This document shows positions 57,983 through 64,000 of a stretch of 64,000 bases of DNA, piece after piece. Made by a program: the position numbers and the translations under genes. The DNA is from Luteimonas suaedae. GTDB lineage: Bacteria; Pseudomonadota; Gammaproteobacteria; Xanthomonadales; Xanthomonadaceae. The DNA lies in contig NZ_VSSP01000013.1 in assembly GCF_008312895.1 (NCBI RefSeq), positions 1-64,000 on the forward strand, in the 5' to 3' direction. Below the pieces are notes generated by a model that saw only the letters and a program-made list of their open reading frames with translations, had not been told where the DNA came from and did no database searches. The stretch's first letter is position 1. Each line of letters starts with the position of its first letter.

Positions 57983-58876
57983 ATGACCGCACCGTCTCCG
58001 CTCTCCCCGCCGCGCTGCGTCTGGCCCGTTGCCGCGGAGCTCGGCGAGGGCGCGTTGTGGTCGACGCGCGAACAGGCGCTGTACTTCGTCGACATCCTCG
58101 GCCATGCGCTGCACCGCTATGCACCTGGCAGCGACCGCCGCGACAGCTGGCGCTTCGACGAGGAGATCTCGGCGCTCGCCGAGCGCGAGGATGCGCCGGG
58201 ACTGCTGGTGACGCTGCGCCGCGACTTCGCGTTCTTCGACCCCGGCGACGGCCGCCTGCAGCGCCTGCACCGGCCCGAGCCCGATCGCGACGGCAACCGC
58301 TTCAACGACGGCAAGTGCGATGTGCGCGGGCGCTTCTGGGCCGGCACCACCGATTTCGCCTGCGTCGCGCCGACCGGCGGCCTGTACCGGTTCGATCCCG
58401 ACGGCGGCTGCAGTCGCCACCTCGACGGCGTGCTCATCGCCAACGGCCCGACCTGGTCGCCGGACCAGCGCACCATGTACTTCAACGAGACCGGCCTCGG
58501 CCGCACCTGGACGTTCGCATTCGATCCCGAGCGCGGCACCCTGGGCGAACGCCGACCGTGGTTGCAGCAGGGCGCGGACGACGGCGCGCCGGACGGCATG
58601 ACCACCGACGCCGCCGGCCGCATCTGGATCGCGCGCTGGGGCGGCGCCTGCGTCAGCTGCCACGCGGACGACGGCGACGAGCTTGCGCGGATCGCCCTGC
58701 CGACCAGCCACATCACCAGCTGCACGTTCGGCGGCCCCGACCTGCGCACGCTCTACGTCACCAGCGCACGCGCCGGGCTCGATGCCGCGCAGCTGCAGCG
58801 CGAACCGCTGGCTGGCGCGTTGTTCGCGGTCGAACTCGACGCCACCGGAGTGCCGGCCGCGCGCTTCGGCGGCTGA
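57983..58876 (+). CDS. SMP-30/gluconolactonase family, probable L-arabinolactonase
   Basis: 297 aa six-bladed propeller. Metal ligands: Glu in ELGEGALW, Asn in ANGPTWSPDQRTMYFNE and Asp in PDGMTTDAAGRIWIA. RFNDGKCDVRGRFWAGTTD is the SMP-30 family signature. It would hydrolyse L-arabinolactone to L-arabinonate, the step between the SDR dehydrogenase and the IlvD-type dehydratase. It has no signal peptide, so it acts in the cytoplasm. Confidence 0.88.
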   Translation: MTAPSPLSPPRCVWPVAAELGEGALWSTREQALYFVDILGHALHRYAPGSDRRDSWRFDEEISALAEREDAPGLLVTLRRDFAFFDPGDGRLQRLHRPEPDRDGNRFNDGKCDVRGRFWAGTTDFACVAPTGGLYRFDPDGGCSRHLDGVLIANGPTWSPDQRTMYFNETGLGRTWTFAFDPERGTLGERRPWLQQGADDGAPDGMTTDAAGRIWIARWGGACVSCHADDGDELARIALPTSHITSCTFGGPDLRTLYVTSARAGLDAAQLQREPLAGALFAVELDATGVPAARFGG

Positions 58877-58956
58877 CCGCGCATTTTCGCGGACGCAACG
58901 GCCGGCATGCCTGTGCAGGAGTTCCCTGCAACACGCGGCGTCGGTATTGACGGTCC

Positions 58957-58987
58957 CGCGGTATCGCGCCCATGGGGCGCTCTTACG
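58957..58987. repeat. Half GTAG element downstream of lactonase
   Basis: CGCGGTATCGCGCCCATGGG followed by GCGCTCTTACGG is a worn right arm of the GTAG element. It overlaps the 3' end of radA on the minus strand by a few bases. Confidence 0.5.
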
Positions 58988-60395
58988 GCTGGACGCTCTC
59001 CAGGGCCTGCGACAGCCGCTCCACCGCGATCACTTCCAATCCCTTGAACGCACCCGACTTGGGCGCGTTCGCCTTCGGCACGATCGCGCGCTTGAAGCCG
59101 TGCGTGGCGGCCTCGCGCAGGCGCTCCTCGCCGTTGGGCACCGGGCGGATCTCGCCGGACAGGCCGATCTCGCCGAAGGCGACGGTCTTGTCCGGCAGCG
59201 GCCTGTCCTGCAGCGACGACAGCACCGCCAGCAACACCGGCAGGTCGGCGGCGGTCTCCTGCACGCGGATGCCGCCGACCACGTTGACGAACACGTCTTG
59301 GTCGCCGACCACGATGCCGCCGTGCCGGTGCAGCACCGCCAGCAACATCGCCAGCCGGTTCTGCTCCAGGCCCACCGCGACCCGGCGCGGGTTGGACAGC
59401 GGCGAGGCATCGACCAGCGCCTGCACTTCCACCAGCAGCGGCCGCGTGCCCTCGCGGGTGACCATCACGCAGCTGCCCGGCTGCGGCGTGCTGCCGCCGG
59501 ACAGGAAGATCGCCGACGGGTTCGGCACTTCCTTCAATCCCTTGTCGCCCATCGCGAACACGCCGAGCTCGTTGACCGCGCCGAAGCGGTTCTTGAACGC
59601 GCGCAGCACGCGGAAGCGGCTGCCGCTTTCGCCCTCGAAATACAGCACCGCATCGACCATGTGCTCGAGCACGCGCGGGCCGGCGATGCCGCCTTCCTTG
59701 GTGACGTGGCCGACCAGGAACACCGCGGTGCCGGTCTCCTTGGCGTAGCGCACCAGCCGCGCCGCGCTCTCGCGCACCTGGCTGACCGAACCGGGCGCCG
59801 CGGTCAGCGATTCGGTCCACAGCGTCTGCACCGAATCGGCGACGATCAGCTTCGGACGCGACACCGCCGCGTGCTCGAGGATGATTTCAATCCCGGTCTC
59901 GGCCAACGCCTGCAGGCCGTCGAGGGGCAGGTCGAGCCGCGCCGCGCGACCGGCCACCTGGGCCAGCGATTCCTCGCCGGTGACGTACAGCGCCGGCAGC
60001 GTCGGCGCCATCCGCGCCACCGCCTGCAGCAGCAGCGTGGACTTGCCGATGCCGGGATCGCCGCCGACCAGCACCACCGCGCCCTCCACCAGTCCACCGC
60101 CGAGCACGCGGTCGAGCTCGCCGATGCCGGTGGACACGCGCGCGTCCTCGCTGTGCCGCACGTCCTTGAGCGCGGTCACCTTCGGTGCATCGGCCTTCCC
60201 TGCCCAGCCGCTGCGGCGCGAGGCCGGTCCCGCCTTGGCCGCGGCGGCGGGTTCGATCACGAACTCGCTCAGCGTGTTCCAGGCCCCGCACTCGCCGCAC
60301 TGGCCCTGCCATTTACCGTGGTCGGCACCGCACTCGGAACACACGTAGGCGGTGCGCGCCTTCGGCGGGGAGGTACGCGCGGCGGATTTGGCCAT
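58983..60395 (-). CDS. radA: DNA repair protein RadA
   Basis: 470 aa. N-terminal zinc finger (YVCSECGADHGKWQGQCGEC), RecA-like ATPase with Walker A GGDPGIGKST, the RadA-specific KNRFGAVNELGVF, and a C-terminal Lon protease-like domain without the active residues. RadA is a hexameric helicase that promotes branch migration during recombination. It stands alone on the minus strand. Confidence 0.96.
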   Translation of the reverse strand: MAKSAARTSPPKARTAYVCSECGADHGKWQGQCGECGAWNTLSEFVIEPAAAAKAGPASRRSGWAGKADAPKVTALKDVRHSEDARVSTGIGELDRVLGGGLVEGAVVLVGGDPGIGKSTLLLQAVARMAPTLPALYVTGEESLAQVAGRAARLDLPLDGLQALAETGIEIILEHAAVSRPKLIVADSVQTLWTESLTAAPGSVSQVRESAARLVRYAKETGTAVFLVGHVTKEGGIAGPRVLEHMVDAVLYFEGESGSRFRVLRAFKNRFGAVNELGVFAMGDKGLKEVPNPSAIFLSGGSTPQPGSCVMVTREGTRPLLVEVQALVDASPLSNPRRVAVGLEQNRLAMLLAVLHRHGGIVVGDQDVFVNVVGGIRVQETAADLPVLLAVLSSLQDRPLPDKTVAFGEIGLSGEIRPVPNGEERLREAATHGFKRAIVPKANAPKSGAFKGLEVIAVERLSQALESVQP

Positions 60396-60634
60396 GCCTG
60401 GACACCTGTTGGACTGCGCACAGGGTAACGGCGCCGGGTCGCGCCAGGCGAGATCATGGATTCAGCGGTCCCGGCTCCGGTCGTTGGACACCACGCCTTC
60501 GAACGGCCCAGCCTCGGAATAGTTTTCGGCACCGGCCACCCGTTCGGGGGGAACCGTCGCCGTCGACAGGTCGTCGAGGCCATCGCCATCCACGCCCAGC
60601 GCAGGCGAACGATGCACGGCCGATAGAGCGATCT
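60396..60634. other. Intergenic region upstream of radA
   Basis: 239 bp that should hold the radA promoter. A weak reading frame on the minus strand (ending at 60462) gives plausible-looking residues (LSTATVPPERVAGAENYSEA), but has no start or match I can support; it may be a gene remnant. Confidence 0.35.
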
Positions 60635-60931
60635 TCAGGCGGCCGCCGGATAGCCCGCGATCGCGGTCGCCTTGCCGGACTGGAGGCGCGGCGGCAGCAG
60701 CAGCGCGGCGAAATCGGCATCGGAAACGATGCTGTAGCCGCAGGCTTCGATGTCCCGGCGCAGGGCGCGCCACTCGGGCCGCGATGCCGACTCGCCGACA
60801 TCCTGCGACCAGCCATGGCAGACCCCACCGAGCGCGCGCATCTCCTCCAGCGGCGGCGCGCAACCGGCCGGTGCGATCACATAACCATCCCCGTTACCGG
60901 CCAGGAAGACATCGATACGACTGGGATCCAT
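60635..60931 (-). CDS. Hypothetical protein, 98 aa
   Basis: Starts MDPSRIDVFLAGNGDGYVIA. No signal peptide or membrane segment. A small, mixed alpha/beta protein with GGVCHGWSQDVG in the middle and LRRDIEACGYSIVSDADFAA near the end. I do not recognise a family. Codon use looks genuine, but the upstream in-frame extension (to 61009) is less convincing. Confidence 0.45.
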   Translation of the reverse strand: MDPSRIDVFLAGNGDGYVIAPAGCAPPLEEMRALGGVCHGWSQDVGESASRPEWRALRRDIEACGYSIVSDADFAALLLPPRLQSGKATAIAGYPAAA

Positions 60932-61168
60932 GATTTTTCGTGTCGAGAATTCCGGGGCGCCCAGGATGCCGCCGGTTTCGCAAACATTCGGTGAAACGCA
61001 GATGTCCAATCGATGAACGCGCAGGCGGAATGCGACTGGGCGACGGTGACGGATTCAGGATCACCGGACAAAAATTCGCGCCCGCCGCGCCGCCCCCGCT
61101 GCGTGCGCGGCAGGTGCTCGTTTTCGCGGATGGATGCCGGGCCCTGGCACACACCGGGCCGCGCGTTC

Positions 61169-61450
61169 TCAGACCTGGGGCAGGCCGGCGCCGTCCGTGC
61201 TCTTGTCGGTGGACTCGCGCTGCCTGAGGATCCGTTCCGCCTGTTCATCGGCGGCGGCGCGATGCTGCAATGATTTGCACATCTCGATCCCGGCCGCGGT
61301 CAGCATGGCCTCGCCGTCGGTCTGCTCGACCAGGCCGCTGTCGACCAGACGGCTGACGATATCGGTATCGCCTTCGGACAGGTCGACGCGCTGGTCGATC
61401 CGCAGCAGCAGTTCGAGCAGGGCGAGATCCTCGAGCGGAATCGGATTCAT
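61169..61450 (-). CDS. Hypothetical small protein, 93 aa
   Basis: MNPIPLEDLALLELLLRIDQ, then SRLVDSGLVEQTDGEAMLTA: the shape of a small winged-helix-like or helical protein, acidic and leucine-rich. LVDSGLVEQTDGEAMLTAAG has the look of the end of a winged helix. I do not recognise a family with certainty. Located between tRNA-Thr and another small unknown gene on the same strand. Confidence 0.55.
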   Translation of the reverse strand: MNPIPLEDLALLELLLRIDQRVDLSEGDTDIVSRLVDSGLVEQTDGEAMLTAAGIEMCKSLQHRAAADEQAERILRQRESTDKSTDGAGLPQV

Positions 61451-61510
61451 GCATCACCTCGCAACACGAGCAACCGGTCGCGCCGGCAGCGCGGACCGTA
61501 AGGCGGAATA

Positions 61511-61586
61511 TGGTGCCGGAAATAGGATTCGAACCTACGACCTACGCATTACGAATGCGCCGCTCTACCAACTGAGCTATTCCGGC
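61511..61586 (-). tRNA. tRNA-Thr(CGT)
   Basis: 76 nt with encoded CCA. Acceptor GCCGGAA pairs with TTCCGGC; D arm GCTC...GAGC; anticodon stem GCGCA/TGCGT around TTCGTAA gives anticodon CGT; T loop GGTTCGAATCC. It closely resembles E. coli tRNA-Thr(CGT). Confidence 0.97.
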
Positions 61587-61663
61587 AGGGTGTGATGCAA
61601 GCGTTCCCGTTGGATGCGATCCAGGCAAACGGACCGCGGAGGCGCATTCTAGCGGGTCGGCGG

Positions 61664-62614
61664 TCACTCGACCAGTTGCACCCGCAGCTCCCGGGGCAGC
61701 GCGAAGACCATGTTTTCCGGCTCGCCATTCAGCTCGCGCACGCCGCCCGCACCCAACGCGTGCAGGCGCTGCAGCACGCCCTGCACCAGCACGTCCGGCG
61801 CCGAGGCGCCCGCGGTGACGCCGACATGGCGACGGCCGACGAGCCAGGCCGGGTCGATCTCGTCGGCGCCGTCGACCAGGTGGGCCTCGACGCCGTCGCG
61901 CTCGGCCAGCTCGCGCAGCCGGTTGGAGTTGGAGCTGTTCGGCGAGCCGACCACCAGCACCAGGTCGCACTGGCGCGCCAGCTCGCGCACCGCGTCCTGG
62001 CGGTTCTGGGTGGCGTAGCAGATGTCGTCGTTCCTGGGGCCCTGGATCGCCGGGAACTTCGCCCGCAGCGCCTCGATGATGGCGCGGGTGTCGTCGACCG
62101 ACAGCGTGGTCTGGGTGGTGTAGGCCAGGTTGCCGGGCTGGCCCGGCGCCAGCGTGGCGACGTCGCCGAGGTCCTCGACCAGGTAGATCGTGCCGTCGCC
62201 GGCCTCGGCCTGCCACTGCCCCATCGTGCCCTCGACCTCGGGGTGGCCGGCATGGCCGATCAGCACCACGTCGCGGCCGGCGCGGCAGTGCCGCGACACC
62301 TCCAGATGCACCTTGGTCACCAGCGGGCAGGTCGCGTCGAACACCTTGAGGCGGCGCCGGGCTGCCTCGCCGCGCACCGCCTGCGAAACGCCGTGGGCAC
62401 TGAAGATCACGGTGGCGTCGTCCGGCACCTCGTCGAGTTCCTCGACGAACACCGCGCCGCGGCGGCGCAGGTCCTCGACCACGTAGCGGTTGTGCACCAC
62501 CTCGTGGCGCACGTAGATCGGCGCGCCCAGGGTTTCCAGGGCACGCTTGACGATCTCGATGGCGCGGTCGACACCGGCGCAGAAACCGCGGGGATTGGCG
62601 AGGACGATGTCCAT
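61664..62614 (-). CDS. ispH: 4-hydroxy-3-methylbut-2-enyl diphosphate reductase IspH
   Basis: 316 aa. Last enzyme of the MEP pathway, making IPP and DMAPP. The three [4Fe-4S] cysteines are in [26 protein letters not shown] and [21 protein letters not shown] and [11 protein letters not shown] are also conserved. Usually in an operon with lspA; here 357 bp of repeat DNA separates them. Confidence 0.97.
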   Translation of the reverse strand: MDIVLANPRGFCAGVDRAIEIVKRALETLGAPIYVRHEVVHNRYVVEDLRRRGAVFVEELDEVPDDATVIFSAHGVSQAVRGEAARRRLKVFDATCPLVTKVHLEVSRHCRAGRDVVLIGHAGHPEVEGTMGQWQAEAGDGTIYLVEDLGDVATLAPGQPGNLAYTTQTTLSVDDTRAIIEALRAKFPAIQGPRNDDICYATQNRQDAVRELARQCDLVLVVGSPNSSNSNRLRELAERDGVEAHLVDGADEIDPAWLVGRRHVGVTAGASAPDVLVQGVLQRLHALGAGGVRELNGEPENMVFALPRELRVQLVE

Positions 62615-62971
62615 GGAACCGCATTCTAGCGGAGTGGTGCCGGTTCAGTCTGAAGCGCAGAGTGGGCGCCGACTCGTGCCTGACGCGATCGCCCCTCTCC
62701 CGCTTGCGGGGCGAGCCGCACGGCTTGCGCGGCATGCCGCGCGTGCGGATGAGCGCCCGCGCCGCTGGCGCGTGCAGGAGCGCGGAGCGAGGGATGGGGT
62801 GAGGGCCGCGACGCTCGCCACGAACATCAAAAGCGCCCTCATCCGGCGCTCCGCGCCACCTCGCTCCGCGCCCCGGCCCACGCGCCCAAGCGCGTGGGCG
62901 TTCGGTCGTGCGCGGTCCAATGGCCCGCAAGCAGCACGCCCTCACCCCGCAAGCGGGAGAAGGGAAAGTCC
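62615..62971. repeat. Mosaic structured repeat between lspA and ispH
   Basis: 357 bp with no gene. From 62693 to 62964 the element runs CCCCTCTCCCGC-TTG-CGGGG, a core with GCGCGGCATGCCGCGCG and TGAGCGCC plus GCGCGGAGCGAGGGATGGGG, a central GGGTGAGGGC, then the inverted counterparts CCTCGCTCCGCGCCCCGG and CTCACCCCGCAAGCGGGAG. It is a near-symmetrical inverted pair, sharing modules with 54615 and 57541. Confidence 0.65.
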
Positions 62972-63469
62972 TCAGTCCGCCTTCTTCCGTCCCTGCAACA
63001 GCCCGAACAGCGCGATCCCGATCGCCCCGCCGACGATCGCGGAGTCGGCCAGGTTGAACGCCGGCCAGTAGTAGTCGCGCCAGTGCCACTGGATGAAGTC
63101 GACCACGTGGCCGTGCAGCTGGCGGTCGATGACGTTGCCGATCGCGCCACCGATGACCAGCGCGAACGGTAGCGCGGTCCTCCAGTCGCTGCGCGGCGTG
63201 CGCGCCAGCCACCAGGCCAGCAGGCCGCTGATGCCGAACGCCAGCGCGGTGAAGAACCACTTCTGCCAGCCGCCGGCGTCGGCCAGGAAGCTGAACGCGG
63301 CGCCGGTGTTGTAGGTGCGGTACCAGTTCCAGAATCCCTCGATCACCGGGATCGCGGTGTACTCCGGCAGGCTGGTGAGCACCCACCACTTGCTGAGCTG
63401 GTCGAGCACGATCACCAGGACCGAGACCAGCAGCCACGGCAGCGCGTTGGGTTTGGGCGTCGCCGTCAT
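62972..63469 (-). CDS. lspA: Lipoprotein signal peptidase LspA
   Basis: 165 aa, four membrane helices. Cleaves diacylglyceryl prolipoproteins. Catalytic aspartates in [20 protein letters not shown] and [27 protein letters not shown] is the N-terminal family motif. Start [12 protein letters not shown] at 63469 follows ileS by 31 bp. Confidence 0.96.
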   Translation of the reverse strand: MTATPKPNALPWLLVSVLVIVLDQLSKWWVLTSLPEYTAIPVIEGFWNWYRTYNTGAAFSFLADAGGWQKWFFTALAFGISGLLAWWLARTPRSDWRTALPFALVIGGAIGNVIDRQLHGHVVDFIQWHWRDYYWPAFNLADSAIVGGAIGIALFGLLQGRKKAD

Positions 63470-63500
63470 CGGTCTTCTCCGGGATGGCAGTGGCGTGTGG

Positions 63501-64000
63501 TCAGAACCACTGCCGATCCTCGCCAGGGCCTTCGATGTTGGAGACGCAGCGGCCGCATAGCTCCGGGTGCTCGGCGTTTGCACCGACGTCGGCGCGCCGC
63601 TGCCAGCAGCGCACGCACTTCGGCTTGGTCGTCGGCACCGCGACGACCCCGATCTCGGTCGCCGCTCCGTCGCCTTCGATGCTCACGTCGCCGCTGATCA
63701 GCAGGAAGCGCAGTTCGTCCATCAGCGGGGCCAACCGGTTCTGCTCGGCCACGCCGCAGCGCAGGGTGATCTCCGCATCCAGCGCGGCGCCGATCTCGCC
63801 GCTGGCGCGCATCGGCTCCAGCACCTTCGACACCCGCTCGCGCAGTTCCAGCAGGCGGTCGAAGGCCTCCGACGACAAGGGCGCGTCCGCCGGCAGCGGC
63901 GCCAGGCCCTCGTACCAGGTCGCGAACAGCACGTTGTCCGCGCGCGGCCCTTGCGCGGTGGTTGCCGGCAGGTGCCGCCACATCTCGTCGGCGGTGAAGC
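63501..64000 (-). CDS. ileS: Isoleucine--tRNA ligase IleS, C-terminal part
   Basis: The last about 166 residues of IleS; the gene continues beyond the right edge. The zinc-binding C-terminus [12 protein letters not shown] ... [10 protein letters not shown] is diagnostic of bacterial IleRS. Preceding helix-rich sequence ([20 protein letters not shown]) belongs to the anticodon-binding region. First gene of the ileS-lspA-ispH cluster. Confidence 0.95.
   Translation of the reverse strand, partial: FTADEMWRHLPATTAQGPRADNVLFATWYEGLAPLPADAPLSSEAFDRLLELRERVSKVLEPMRASGEIGAALDAEITLRCGVAEQNRLAPLMDELRFLLISGDVSIEGDGAATEIGVVAVPTTKPKCVRCWQRRADVGANAEHPELCGRCVSNIEGPGEDRQWF

Noticed and set aside
60462-60863. 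Minus-strand frame between radA and the 98-aa gene
   Set aside because: It overlaps the better-supported 98-aa frame. Only its end looks protein-like and it lacks a convincing start, so at best it is a remnant.
61511-61586. tRNA-Thr as an attachment site of an integrated island
   Set aside because: No integrase gene and no second copy of the tRNA 3' end nearby; flanking genes are housekeeping.

Overview
The window is a chromosomal segment of a high-GC gammaproteobacterium, almost certainly of the family Xanthomonadaceae (Lysobacteraceae; Lysobacter, Luteimonas or Pseudoxanthomonas-like). The reasons are the lexA-recA-recX-alaS-csrA-tRNA-Ser order, a Xanthomonas-type LexA operator (TTAG-N6-TACTA), the two large TonB-dependent receptors, and the many dispersed GTAG-type palindromic repeats between genes. 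The assignment rests on gene order and motifs read by eye, not on a database search.

Layout. 1-3.1 kb: 7-bp microsatellite, thiD, an alpha/beta hydrolase and an EcsC-family gene. 3.5-4.4 kb: tRNA-Arg(ACG) and tRNA-Ser(GCT); the tRNA-Ser is followed downstream by a tandem array of 119-bp units that each begin with a copy of the tRNA 3' end. 4.4-10.6 kb: csrA, alaS, recX, recA, lexA, pncC (SOS and translation cluster, minus strand). 10.9-14.4 kb: an SDR oxidoreductase and a TonB-dependent receptor. 14.7-18.5 kb: an arsenic cluster (arsR, arsenate-type gapdh, arsJ) with a short cation transporter. 18.6-24.6 kb: mutS, a DUF937 gene and katG with a good OxyR site. 24.9-31.4 kb: hslR, the rpsP-rimM-trmD-rplS operon, a class IV aminotransferase, ffh and a CcsA/YpjD-like membrane gene. 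31.4-58.9 kb: an arabinan/L-arabinose utilisation locus of about 27 kb. 59-64 kb: radA, two small unknown genes, tRNA-Thr(CGT), ispH, lspA and the 3' end of ileS.

How the large locus appears to work. A TonB-dependent receptor brings arabino-oligosaccharides across the outer membrane. Exported enzymes (GH51, GH43 endo-arabinanase, GH127 beta-L-arabinofuranosidase) trim them in the periplasm. A GPH symporter and a YtfQ-R-T-YjfF ABC importer carry oligosaccharides and (I infer) the furanose form of arabinose inward; a signal-less GH43 and a mutarotase act on the products. Arabinose is then oxidised without phosphorylation: SDR dehydrogenase, SMP-30 lactonase, IlvD/Edd dehydratase, an FAH-family (GguC/AraD1-like) protein in the second-dehydratase position, and a ketoglutarate-semialdehyde dehydrogenase. 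A GbpR-like LysR regulator sits in the middle. A palindrome, ATATCGATAT, or a one-mismatch form occurs at three divergent promoter regions of the locus and is a candidate operator. A separate three-gene Rsb-type partner switch (SpoIIE phosphatase, anti-sigma-like kinase, STAS) is embedded in the locus.

The intergenic DNA is unusually rich in structured repeats: inverted GTAG REP pairs (about 143 bp, four good copies), mosaic elements sharing a two-hairpin core, and 7-bp microsatellites. Several sit inside operons that are usually tightly packed (rimM-trmD, arsR-gapdh, lspA-ispH).
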